Assembly (NCBI RefSeq): GCF_000802425.1
Contig: NZ_JRUD01000004.1
Span: forward strand, 21,421-85,420
DNA: 64,000 nt
Direction: 5' to 3'
Source: Pseudomonas flexibilis
GTDB lineage: Bacteria; Pseudomonadota; Gammaproteobacteria; Pseudomonadales; Pseudomonadaceae
In this document: piece after piece, positions 57,143 to 64,000 of the stretch
Layout: every line of letters starts with the position of its first letter
Numbering within the stretch: position 1 is the stretch's first letter
Position numbers and translations under genes: made by a program
The notes under the pieces: model-generated
What the model was told of the DNA's origin: nothing
The model's input: only the letters and a program-made list of their open reading frames with translations
Database searches by the model: none

Positions 57143-57874
57143 TTAGGGCTTGTTAGGCTCGTTCAACAAGGCGCAGGCGCGCTGGATGGCCTGCTTGATC
57201 AGCTGGCAGATGCGTGCGTCGCTGAGTTCCAGAACCAGCGCGATCTCCTTGAGGGAGAGCTCGTGCTGGTAGTACAGGGTGAGGACCAGTTGCTCGCGCT
57301 CCGGCAGCAGACCCAATATCTGGGCCAGCAGACGCTCGCGCTGCACCTGCTCCTCGAATCCGTTATCGCCGAAGCGACTTTCCTGGCCAGCCTGCAGCAG
57401 GCCATCGAGGCTTTCGATGGCTTCGCAGGACAGGTCAACCAGATAGTTCTGGTAGGCCTCCTCGCTCAAACCGGTATGGGTAATGACTTCCTCGTCGGTG
57501 GGCTCGCGGCCCAGCCGGCGGGTCAGCTCGCGCACGGCATCGCGCAGCTTGTGGGTCTGCTGGCGCACCGGCCGCGGCCGCCAGTCCTGGCGGCGCAGTT
57601 CGTCGAGGATGGCACCTCGCACCCGCAGGCTGGCGAAGCGCGCAAAGCCCTCATCCGGCTCGCCATAGCGACGCAGGCTGTCGAGCAGCCCCAACAGGCC
57701 AATCTGCTCCATGTCTTCGCGATCCAGTGCCGAGCTGGCCTGCAGCGACAGCTGACTGACAATGCGCTTGACCAGCGGCAGATAGCGCAACAGCCAGCGC
57801 TGCTCTTCCTGCGGCGCGAGCATCGGTGAGGGCTCGTGACGAAGGACGGGTTCGGCAGCGCAGGAGGCGTTCAT
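57143..57874 (-). CDS. fliA: FliA-type sigma-28 factor (LafS)
   Basis: 243 residues. Sigma region 2 (LVKRIVSQLSLQASSALDRE, DMEQIGLLGLLDSLRRYGEP, FARFASLRVRGAILDELRRQ), region 3 (LTRRLGREPTDEEVITHTGL) and region 4 (LPEREQLVLTLYYQHELSLK, EIALVLELSDARICQLIKQA). It lies directly before motA, as lafS before lafT in lateral clusters, and probably drives the late genes here. Canonical Pseudomonas polar fliA sits elsewhere, next to fleN/cheY. Confidence 0.94.
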   Translation of the reverse strand: MNASCAAEPVLRHEPSPMLAPQEEQRWLLRYLPLVKRIVSQLSLQASSALDREDMEQIGLLGLLDSLRRYGEPDEGFARFASLRVRGAILDELRRQDWRPRPVRQQTHKLRDAVRELTRRLGREPTDEEVITHTGLSEEAYQNYLVDLSCEAIESLDGLLQAGQESRFGDNGFEEQVQRERLLAQILGLLPEREQLVLTLYYQHELSLKEIALVLELSDARICQLIKQAIQRACALLNEPNKP

Positions 57875-57876
57875 GG

Positions 57877-58347
57877 CTACTGGGCCAGCAACTTGTTGAC
57901 CAGGAGGTGTTCGAAGGACACCCGCAGGTTACGTTCGACAATGTCCTGACGGAGTGCCTCTTCGAGCAGTAGCTGCAGCTCCGCGATGCTCAGACTGCGC
58001 ACCACCTCGTAACGCATGCCGGACAAGCGTGCGACGACCGAATTACGCACCACCGGCGCGAACTGCTGGAGCTCCTTCTTGTCGATCTTGGCGCTGACCT
58101 GTACAGCCAGGTCGATCACCATATAGTGCTCGCGCTGGTTGCCCCGCAGGTTTACGTAGATCTTTTCCACGTTCAGAAACTGGAATTTGGAAAGGTCTAC
58201 CGGATCAGGACGTACTGCGCCATTCGTCTCTCCCGCCGCAGCAAAGAAATCAGCGATGGGTTTCTTCCAGAAGAAATTCACGGCGGTGCCGCCAACGACC
58301 AGCAGGATATTCAGCACCAGGAGCGAGACGACAACGCGGGACGACAT
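57877..58347 (-). CDS. fliL: FliL (LafF), flagellar basal body-associated protein
   Basis: 156 residues: one N-terminal membrane segment (VVVSLLVLNILLVVGGTAV) and a periplasmic FliL domain (FQFLNVEKIYVNLRGNQREH, LAVQVSAKIDKKELQQFAPV, EEALRQDIVERNLRVSFEHL). FliL supports stator function. It is 2 bases before fliA and 30 bases after fliK. Neighbours match LafE-LafF-LafS order. Confidence 0.92.
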   Translation of the reverse strand: MSSRVVVSLLVLNILLVVGGTAVNFFWKKPIADFFAAAGETNGAVRPDPVDLSKFQFLNVEKIYVNLRGNQREHYMVIDLAVQVSAKIDKKELQQFAPVVRNSVVARLSGMRYEVVRSLSIAELQLLLEEALRQDIVERNLRVSFEHLLVNKLLAQ

Positions 58348-58377
58348 ATTCTTTCTCTTGCAATGGAACGGAAGGCA

Positions 58378-59463
58378 TCAAACCGTGGCCAGCACGTCGC
58401 GAGGCGCTGCGTGCGAACTGGCATCGCCGATGTCCTGCAGCGGATTGCCACGCACCAGCGCCTCACCGGAACCTCCCTGGTTCTGGCGCGACTGTTGCCC
58501 CGAGTGACCTTCGCCACCCACCTGCACGCTAACCTGCACGAACTGTTGGTTGAGCAGTTCGTGGCGCAGCCGGTCACTGGTTTGCTGCAGCAATCTCAGG
58601 GTATCGGCCTGGGCCGCGCTGATTTGAATGCTAATTCGTCCGGATTCCTGGCTGACCTGGATCTCCAGACTGCCCAGCTCCGGCGGGTCGAGACGAATGG
58701 TGGCCACCTGCTGGTTCTGCTGGACCTGCAGTTGGACGCTATTGCGCAAGGCCTGCATCATCTGTTCGCCTCGCTGCGCGTCGTTGCCCTCGAGCCGGAG
58801 CAGCCGTTCGGAGGCTGCGCCAGCCGGTGCGCCGGCGCCCGGTACGGGTGCTGCGTCAGCAGGCGCACGCACTGCGGCTGCCGAATGCAGTGGTTCCAGC
58901 GGACCTGCGCCTTCGCTGCTACCCAGGACCATGAATGACTCAGCTCGCAGTGCGACCGGGCCCGGCCCGTCGGCAAGCTGTTGCGCCGGCATCGACTGCG
59001 CCGGCAGGGACTGCGCATTCCGCAGCGCGGCGTCAGCCGGGGCCTGCGGCGGCACAGCGGTCTGGAGTCCCGGCAGCGTTTCAGGCACCCGCGCTGCCTG
59101 AGCCGACGTCTTGCTCACGGATGCCTGGGGTACCTGCTGTGCGTGTACCTGCTGTTGCTGCTGAGCGGACAGCAGGCCGAGCAACGCCTCGGCGTGCTCG
59201 GGGCCCTGTTCGACTGGAGCGGGGATTGCGGGAGATGGGGCCTGGGCGGCGGCATCGCCTTCGGCGGACTCGCCCCCCTGCAGACCGGGCAGGGTGGCGA
59301 GCAGCGCCTGAAGCTCTGCATCGAACGGCAGGGTCTCGGGATTCGGGCTACCGTGCTCACTGGCCGACGGTGCGGGTTGCGGCGTTACGGCCGCTGCACC
59401 CTGTTGCAGCAGGGGATTCCCCGCCAGCGGCTGGGCGTTGCCGAGTTGAGTGGCTGTATTCAC
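58378..59463 (-). CDS. fliK: FliK (LafE), hook-length control protein
   Basis: 361 residues from a GTG (VNTATQLGNAQPLAGNPL) preceded by GGAGAG and overlapping the fliT-like stop; an ATG 18 bases upstream is an alternative. The N-terminal two-thirds is low-complexity Ala/Gln/Pro. The C-terminal Flg_hook domain is clear: LQVQQNQQVATIRLDPPELG, SLEIQVSQESGRISIQISAA, RLRHELLNQQFVQVSVQVGG. It measures hook length and triggers the FlhB switch. The hook gene flgE is not in this window. Confidence 0.9.
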   Translation of the reverse strand: MNTATQLGNAQPLAGNPLLQQGAAAVTPQPAPSASEHGSPNPETLPFDAELQALLATLPGLQGGESAEGDAAAQAPSPAIPAPVEQGPEHAEALLGLLSAQQQQQVHAQQVPQASVSKTSAQAARVPETLPGLQTAVPPQAPADAALRNAQSLPAQSMPAQQLADGPGPVALRAESFMVLGSSEGAGPLEPLHSAAAVRAPADAAPVPGAGAPAGAASERLLRLEGNDAQRGEQMMQALRNSVQLQVQQNQQVATIRLDPPELGSLEIQVSQESGRISIQISAAQADTLRLLQQTSDRLRHELLNQQFVQVSVQVGGEGHSGQQSRQNQGGSGEALVRGNPLQDIGDASSHAAPRDVLATV

Positions 59464-59768
59464 CGCAGGCTCTCCACCCATGCGTAGGCACTTGGGCCGT
59501 CCGCGGGCTGTTCGGAATGGTTCATCAGAATGCGCAGGCGCTGACACTCGTCCTGGCAGCGCTGCAGCGCCAGGCCGTGGATCTGCTGAACATCTCGGCA
59601 GGCGTCCAGCACCTCCTTCGAGAGGGGCTGGTGGCGGCGCAGGTCGATCAGCAGCTCGCGAAGTGCCGAATCGACCGCCTTGAGATCGTCCCAGGCCTCT
59701 CGGTGCAGCACCTGTTCGAAGCGCACACGCAGGTCGAGCAAGCGTTGCAGGTCATCGGCGGGCGTCAC
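59460..59768 (-). CDS. fliT: FliT-like flagellar chaperone (LafD)
   Basis: 102 residues from a GTG, overlapping fliS by 17 bases. The protein is small, acidic and helical (LQRLLDLRVRFEQVLHREAW, LSKEVLDACRDVQQIHGLAL), as for FliT-type chaperones, but there is no strong motif. Assignment is by its position between fliS and fliK, where lafD lies in lateral clusters. FliT binds FliD and limits its activity until export. Confidence 0.7.
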   Translation of the reverse strand: MTPADDLQRLLDLRVRFEQVLHREAWDDLKAVDSALRELLIDLRRHQPLSKEVLDACRDVQQIHGLALQRCQDECQRLRILMNHSEQPADGPSAYAWVESLR

Positions 59769-60141
59769 GCACGCCCTCCCAGCCTTCGCGCAGTTCGCGC
59801 AACAAACCGACCACTTCGTCGACGCCTTCCAGGGACAGGGTTACGCTGACATCGGTCAACCGGTAGATCATGTAGTCATACAGGCGCGCCAGACCGGTCA
59901 CCACGTCGCCACCGCTGTCGAAATCCAGCGCGCTGGACAGACCGTTGAGAATGTTCACGCATTTCTCGACGGAACGGCCTTTCTCCAGATAACGCTTGGC
60001 CTCGATATGGCCACGCATACGCTCCAGTTCGTCGAGCAGGCCGTCGAACAGCACCAGAACCAGATCGTAGGGCGAGGCCGCTGCGACCCGGGATTCCAGG
60101 TCGACCATGCGGTAGCTGTCGTAGGTGTCTTCTTGGTACAT
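59752..60141 (-). CDS. fliS: FliS (LafC), flagellin export chaperone
   Basis: 129 residues starting MYQEDTYDSYRMVDLESRVA. FliS family features are AASPYDLVLVLFDGLLDELE, RGHIEAKRYLEKGRSVEKCV and LARLYDYMIYRLTDVSVTLS. It binds the flagellin C-terminus and prevents premature polymerisation. It lies 12 bases after fliD and overlaps the FliT-like gene by 17 bases. Confidence 0.93.
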   Translation of the reverse strand: MYQEDTYDSYRMVDLESRVAAASPYDLVLVLFDGLLDELERMRGHIEAKRYLEKGRSVEKCVNILNGLSSALDFDSGGDVVTGLARLYDYMIYRLTDVSVTLSLEGVDEVVGLLRELREGWEGVRDARR

Positions 60142-60153
60142 GGCGATTCCGTA

Positions 60154-61527
60154 TCAGGTGAAGTACAGACCGGAGGTCTGTTCCATCTGGCTCATGATGG
60201 TGACCAGGTTGGTGTACTGCGACAGGTAGCGCTGGTAGAGGTTGTCGTACTGGGTGTCGACGCGCTCGCGCTCCTTCTCGACCCGCTTGAGCGAGTCGGC
60301 GATGGTGTCCTTGCGGTTCTTGAGGATGCCGTTGACGCTGCTGGTGTACTTGGCCAGGCCGGTCTCACGGTCCAGCAGGCCGCCGAGGATGCCTTTGTCG
60401 GTGCCACCGTCGCCTTTGAACAAGGCGTCCAGAGCCCCGGGATTACTGCTGAGGGTCTTCTCCAGGCGGGCGCTGTCCAGGGTCAATGTGCCTTCACGGG
60501 TATTACTGATGCCCAGGGAAACCAGCGAAACCTGCTGCCCGTCGACGGTCACACCCTTGCGGATCATGTTGTCGATCATGCCCTTGATCGACCGTACCGT
60601 GCCGTCGCCGGCCAACGCGCCACGCTTGGCGTCTTCCGAGCCGCTGGCGGTGAGCTTCTTCAGCTCGCCGGCCAGGGCGTTATAGGCATCGACGAACTCC
60701 TGGACCTTGGCCTTGGTGCCGTCGTTGTCCTGGGCGATGTCGATGGACAGGGGTGCTTCGCCGCTTGCGTGGGCCTTGCTGAAGGTCAGGCTGACACCAT
60801 CAATGATGTTGTCGTAGGTATTGGAGCTGTTGGTCAGCGCAATACCGCTCGCTTCGTCGGCACCCAGGTAGACAATCGCGTCCTGGGCTGCAGAGAGCTG
60901 CTTGGAGCCCAGCGAGGCGGCGGTCGTGGCTTCGTCGGCGCCGTCCAGGCTAAGCGAGATCTTCTGCGCCACCCCGGTTTTTTCGCTGGTCAGCACCAGG
61001 TTGGTTACACCACCACTACGCACCAGCGTGGCACTGACACCAAGCTTGTTGGTCTTGGCCTGGGCATTGATATCTGCCGCCAGCTTGCTGAGATCCAGGG
61101 TGCCGTCGGTCTGGTAGGCAGCATCGGCGAGATCAACCGTAAATCCGGTGGCCTCGGCGTTGCCAGGCTGGCCAATTTGCAGGCTGCCACTCGCCGGCAG
61201 GCTTTGCAGGGCAACCTGATCCTTGCTGGCCAACTGCTTGACGAAGAACTGATAGCTTCCCGCCTGTGCCTTGGAGGTCACATTGGCGGTGGCATAACCC
61301 TCGCTGCTCAGCGTGGCCTTGTTCTGCAGGATCGAACCGCTGACGCTGTTCAGGCTGCTCAGCTTGGTCTGGAAGGTGCTCAGCGCCGAGCTCAGCGAGT
61401 TGAGCGCGGTCTGCTGTGCGGTGTAGTTGGTCTTGTTGCGATCCAGGCGCGTATAGCTGTACTGGGTGTCGTACTGGGCCAGCTGGGTGGCCATGTTATA
61501 GGCGTAATTGGAATCGTAAGTCGTCAT
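60154..61527 (-). CDS. fliD: FliD (LafB), filament cap protein
   Basis: 457 residues from MTTYDSNYAYNMATQLAQYD, preceded by GAGGTG; the longer open frame adds unrelated Arg-rich residues. N-terminal D0 segment (TQLAQYDTQYSYTRLDRNKT, then SSALSTFQTKLSSLNSVSG) and C-terminal coiled coil (LKRVEKERERVDTQYDNLYQ, YLSQYTNLVTIMSQMEQTS) match FliD, with the flagellin-hook IN motif in the middle. It caps the filament and directs flagellin assembly. It heads the lafB-C-D-E-F-S-T-U-type gene series. Confidence 0.93.
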   Translation of the reverse strand: MTTYDSNYAYNMATQLAQYDTQYSYTRLDRNKTNYTAQQTALNSLSSALSTFQTKLSSLNSVSGSILQNKATLSSEGYATANVTSKAQAGSYQFFVKQLASKDQVALQSLPASGSLQIGQPGNAEATGFTVDLADAAYQTDGTLDLSKLAADINAQAKTNKLGVSATLVRSGGVTNLVLTSEKTGVAQKISLSLDGADEATTAASLGSKQLSAAQDAIVYLGADEASGIALTNSSNTYDNIIDGVSLTFSKAHASGEAPLSIDIAQDNDGTKAKVQEFVDAYNALAGELKKLTASGSEDAKRGALAGDGTVRSIKGMIDNMIRKGVTVDGQQVSLVSLGISNTREGTLTLDSARLEKTLSSNPGALDALFKGDGGTDKGILGGLLDRETGLAKYTSSVNGILKNRKDTIADSLKRVEKERERVDTQYDNLYQRYLSQYTNLVTIMSQMEQTSGLYFT

Positions 61528-61814
61528 GTCTGAGCACCTCTGGTTCGTAGGCAGGCAATTACGATGCCAAATTGCCACGTGTGGAATATTCGCGGTTCGC
61601 GCGCCAATCCGCAGAAACGGAGTTTCCGCCCGGCCCAGGCGCAGCGCAGGGCGGAAAAAACCTTTCCGGCTTTCCGGTTGCTTCGTCTGCTCCATAAAAG
61701 CGACCCGCCGGGACGCGAACTTAAGCGCCAAAAGCCTGACAGGCAGAGGTAGGGGAGCGCGGGATGAGGGCAAGTCACTGGCGGCCAGCAATGCTGCCGG
61801 CCACCGTGAATCCG
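61528..61814. other. flgN-fliD intergenic region
   Basis: 287 bases between flgN (downstream end) and fliD (start). A GGCCAGCA/TGCTGCCGGCC inverted repeat lies near 61783-61804, just after flgN. ATCGTAAT, similar to the flgM -10 candidate GCCGTAAT, lies on the minus strand about 45 bases before fliD, but no convincing -35 was found. Confidence 0.35.
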
Positions 61815-62258
61815 TCAGTAGCCCTGTTGGCCGTAGACGGTGGCTTCCTGGCCGGCCCCGGTCAGGAGCTGGCTGAGAATTTCGTTGTGCATGGCCAGTA
61901 GCCGGCCATTACGCTCGTTACGCTGGCGGCAGTCGTGGGCGATTTCGCCCAGCCGCTGCCACTGGCGGGTCAGCGCTTCACGCTGGGAAGCAGGGTACGC
62001 AGCCAGCAGACGTGCCATGCTCGCGGCATCCATCGACAGGCCGAAGGCGCCGAGAATCTTGCCGCGCCGTGCGTCACGCTCGGCAATGGCGGCCAGCCAG
62101 GGGTCCAGGCGACGGTTGAGGGCCTCGATGGCCAGCCCGTCGTGCGCCAGCAGTCGGTCATGCAGCTCGTCCAGCAGGGGCAGAACCTGGCCGAATGCCT
62201 CGAGATCGGCGGCGATGTCGCTTTCGATCACCGCCAGTAGCTTGGCCTTCTGACTCAC
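61815..62258 (-). CDS. flgN: FlgN, hook-filament junction chaperone
   Basis: 147 residues, all helical (LLAVIESDIAADLEAFGQVL, LDELHDRLLAHDGLAIEALN, AYPASQREALTRQWQRLGEI, CRQRNERNGRLLAMHNEILS). The C-terminal NExNGxL-like NERNGRLL segment is typical of FlgN. It is the export chaperone for FlgK and FlgL. It overlaps flgM by 4 bases. Confidence 0.87.
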   Translation of the reverse strand: MSQKAKLLAVIESDIAADLEAFGQVLPLLDELHDRLLAHDGLAIEALNRRLDPWLAAIAERDARRGKILGAFGLSMDAASMARLLAAYPASQREALTRQWQRLGEIAHDCRQRNERNGRLLAMHNEILSQLLTGAGQEATVYGQQGY

Positions 62259-62530
62259 GCCTGCTGACCACCGTGATAGGCCAGGATGCTGGCGGCCAGC
62301 GCCTCGGTGTCGAGGGGAATTTCGCCGCGCTGCAGGGCCTGCTTGATCTCCTGCACTCGTGCCAGATCAACGTCCGGCAGCGCATTCAGGCTTTCCTGCA
62401 GAGGTTCAAGACTCATCTGCGGCTCGCCGGCCTGCTGGCGCTCGCGCTTGCCGACCGGCGCCTGGGCGCGCGCGGTTGCGGTTTCCACGGTGCCGAGCTG
62501 GACGGGCTTGAGGGACCGACTGATTTCCAT
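62255..62530 (-). CDS. flgM: FlgM, anti-sigma-28 factor
   Basis: 91 residues from MEISRSLKPVQLGTVETATA. The C-terminal sigma-28-binding half is typical: LPDVDLARVQEIKQALQRGE followed by IPLDTEALAASILAYHGGQQ. The N-terminal part is disordered. It holds the LafS-type FliA inactive until the hook is complete. It overlaps flgN by 4 bases. A sigma-28-like promoter candidate lies about 50 bases upstream. Confidence 0.93.
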   Translation of the reverse strand: MEISRSLKPVQLGTVETATARAQAPVGKRERQQAGEPQMSLEPLQESLNALPDVDLARVQEIKQALQRGEIPLDTEALAASILAYHGGQQA

Positions 62531-62576
62531 GATGCATTCCAGAAAACGGGTTCGCTTGATTAACAGAGGCGACAAA

Positions 62577-62604
62577 ATTACGGCAAACCTTAAATGCTTT
62601 TTTG
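62577..62604 (-). promoter_or_regulatory. Possible sigma-28 promoter of flgM
   Basis: On the minus strand, GCCGTAAT (62577-62584 on the plus-strand numbering) is preceded after 16 bases by CAAA. This resembles the sigma-28 consensus TAAA-N15-GCCGATAA and lies about 47 bases upstream of the flgM start. Confidence 0.4.
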
Positions 62605-62650
62605 CAGGCCGGATCAAAAAACCGTCGGATGGCGGCCCGCTGGGAAACCT

Positions 62651-62674
62651 GTAGGAGCGGCTTCAGTCGCGAGC
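62651..62674. repeat. REP arm between flgM and the TRAP gene
   Basis: GTAGGAGCGGCTTCAGTCGC begins at 62651. It is identical in its core to the arm at 42172 (GTAGGAGCGACTTCAGTCGC) except one base. Confidence 0.85.
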
Positions 62675-62712
62675 TGCCTGGAAACGACACAAAGGCAGGT
62701 GGGCCGGAAACG

Positions 62713-62740
62713 AAAAGCGGAGCCCGGAGGCTCCGCTTTA
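62713..62740 (-). terminator. Rho-independent terminator of the TRAP binding-protein gene
   Basis: An 11-bp perfect stem (AAAGCGGAGCC at 62714-62724, GGCTCCGCTTT at 62729-62739) with a CGGA loop, followed in the minus-strand direction by UUUUCG. It lies 15 bases after the stop codon and isolates this gene from flgM. Confidence 0.88.
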
Positions 62741-62754
62741 TCAACCCCAAGCGC

Positions 62755-63852
62755 TTAGCGCCAGTTGTACAGCTCTTTCTCGGTGATCTGCATGGTTTCA
62801 CGCATCTTGCTCAGGAAGGCTTCCTGGGAGGCATGGATGCGGGTGTTCAGATCGGACTGGGCAGCCACTTCGTTCAGCACCTGCGCGGAGGTTTCACGCA
62901 GCGCAGCCAGAACCGCGTCCGGGAAACGCTTAAGCACGGTGCCCTGCTCCAGCAGGACCGGCAGCGCCTTGGCGTTGTTGAAGGTGTAGTCGTCCATCAT
63001 GTCCAGTGCGGCGGAGCGGGCGGCCTCGCTGACGATAACCTGCAGGTCGGCCGGCAGCTTCTCGTAGGCGGACTTGTTGACCAGCAGCTCGACCAGCGCC
63101 TGGGGCTCCTGCCAGGCCGGGAAGTAGTAGTACTTGGCGGCCTTGTTCAGGCCGAAGGCCAGGTCGTTGTACGGGCTGACCCAGTCGGTGGCGTCGATGG
63201 CGCCGGTCTGCAGGGAAGTGAAGATTTCACCACCCGGCAGGTTGACGGTGGTCGCGCCCAGCTTGGCCAGCACTTCGCCGCCCAGGCCCGGCATGCGGAT
63301 CTTCAGGCCCTTGAGGTCGTCGACGCTGTTGATTTCCTTGTTGAACCAGCCACCCATCTGCATGGTGGTGTTGCCGGCATTGAACGGCTTCACGCCGTGG
63401 GGCGCATAGGCTTCATCCCACAGGGCCTGACCTTCGCCCTTGTGGATCCAGGCGTTCATCTCCAGGGTGGAGAAACCGAACGGAATGGAGGTGAAGAACT
63501 GCGCGGCCGGCACCTTGCCCTTCCAGTAGTAGGGGGTGCCGTGACCCATCTCGGCGGTACCGCGGGAAACAGCGTCGAACACTTCCAGCGCCGGAACCAG
63601 CTCGCCCGCCGCGTAGACCTTCACGCTCAGGCGGCCGTTGCTCATGGTGTTGATGCGCTCGGCCAGGCGCTCGGCCGCGGTACCCAGGCCCGGGTAGTTC
63701 TTCGGCCAGGAGGTGACCATCTTCCATTGGAAGGTTTGCGCGGGGGCTGCAGCGGCTTGCTGGGCAGCGGGGGCGGTGTCGTCCTTGCAACCAGCCAGAC
63801 CCAGCGTAGCAAGCAGGGCAGCGGCGGCGCCGAACAGATGGCGACGATTCAT
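62755..63852 (-). CDS. TRAP transporter substrate-binding lipoprotein (DctP family)
   Basis: 365 residues. The N-terminus MNRRHLFGAAAALLATLGLA has a twin-arginine-like pair and a lipobox (LAGC at residues 19-22). The body is DctP/TakP-like: WKMVTSWPKNYPGLGTAAER, AEMGHGTPYYWKGKVPAAQF, IRMPGLGGEVLAKLGATTVN and SLQTGAIDATDWVSPYNDLA, which carries the conserved Arg/Trp carboxylate clamp. Ligands are probably carboxylates or alpha-keto acids. The membrane subunits DctQ/DctM are not visible to the right, so they may lie beyond the edge or elsewhere. A terminator follows. Confidence 0.9.
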   Translation of the reverse strand: MNRRHLFGAAAALLATLGLAGCKDDTAPAAQQAAAAPAQTFQWKMVTSWPKNYPGLGTAAERLAERINTMSNGRLSVKVYAAGELVPALEVFDAVSRGTAEMGHGTPYYWKGKVPAAQFFTSIPFGFSTLEMNAWIHKGEGQALWDEAYAPHGVKPFNAGNTTMQMGGWFNKEINSVDDLKGLKIRMPGLGGEVLAKLGATTVNLPGGEIFTSLQTGAIDATDWVSPYNDLAFGLNKAAKYYYFPAWQEPQALVELLVNKSAYEKLPADLQVIVSEAARSAALDMMDDYTFNNAKALPVLLEQGTVLKRFPDAVLAALRETSAQVLNEVAAQSDLNTRIHASQEAFLSKMRETMQITEKELYNWR

Positions 63853-64000
63853 GGTGTCTCCCTTGGAGGTCGGACCCTTGCGGGTTGTTTTTTTTGATGG
63901 GGGGTAGCCTGTAGCCAGGCGGCATGGCTTTTTACCATATCTGACGGGCGGAAGCTGAATGCCGCAGCCCGCGCCGTGCTTGTGGGAGATTCTATGTTGC
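63853..64000. other. Right-edge upstream region of the TRAP gene
   Basis: 148 bases to the window edge without an identified gene. GGGAGAC lies just upstream of the TRAP start on the minus strand as its ribosome binding site. The stretch holds a run of T/A near 63888-63897 and probably the promoter; no other feature was recognised. Confidence 0.4.

Noticed and set aside
59680..61533. 617-codon plus-strand open frame opposite fliD
   Set aside because: Repeated Val/Gly/His/Gln composition, no motif, and fliD on the other strand has clear family features.

Overview
The window is high-GC gammaproteobacterial chromosome, almost certainly Pseudomonas sensu lato. The hemYXDC-algR-algZ/argH block, the spu/agu polyamine locus and the rnk-cyaY-lptM-lysA-dapF-xerC block are all of Pseudomonas type, and short REP palindromes of Pseudomonas type are scattered between genes. 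No tRNA, rRNA, insertion sequence, phage gene or CRISPR array was seen.

Layout. (1) 1-7.8 kb: heme biosynthesis genes hemY (partial), hemX, hemD and hemC with the AlgZ/AlgR two-component pair on the minus strand, then argH and an NnrS-family membrane protein on the plus strand. (2) 8-21 kb: polyamine uptake and catabolism. spuB-spuC-spuD-spuE-spuF-spuG-spuH lie on the minus strand, with divergent spuI, then aguR, aguB and aguA. This forms one route from agmatine to putrescine, plus putrescine/spermidine import and breakdown by gamma-glutamylation and transamination. spuA is absent from its usual position. (3) 21-23.5 kb: an SMI1/KNR4-type protein, a Tim44-domain protein and a TetR-type regulator.

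(4) 23.5-39 kb: a divergent flagellar export/basal-body block. fliJ-I-H-G-F-E and a LafK-type sigma-54 activator are on the minus strand; fliM-N-P-Q-R-flhB-flhA and an unrecognised exported protein are on the plus strand. (5) 39-53.4 kb: ordinary core genes (PilZ protein, rep, a methyltransferase, an MFS transporter, trhP, rnk, cyaY, lptM, lysA, dapF, a DUF484 gene, xerC, a HAD phosphatase, a response regulator and an M23 peptidase). (6) 53.5-62.5 kb: a second flagellar block with a short flagellin, a ToxR-like membrane-anchored regulator, and flgM, flgN, fliD, fliS, fliT, fliK, fliL, fliA, motA and motB. (7) 62.7-63.9 kb: a TRAP-transporter binding lipoprotein.

The most interesting content is the flagellar system. 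Its gene order, the LafK-type activator, its own sigma-28 and motor genes, the absence of fliO, and a FliM without the CheY-binding N-terminus all match secondary (lateral, Flag-2-like) flagella, not the usual Pseudomonas polar flagellum. Here it is split by about 14 kb of core genes, and the flgA-L rod/hook genes are not in the window. FliN carries an N-terminal peptide resembling the CheY-binding motif that FliM lacks. Names for the lateral system rest on motifs and synteny read by eye, not on database searches.
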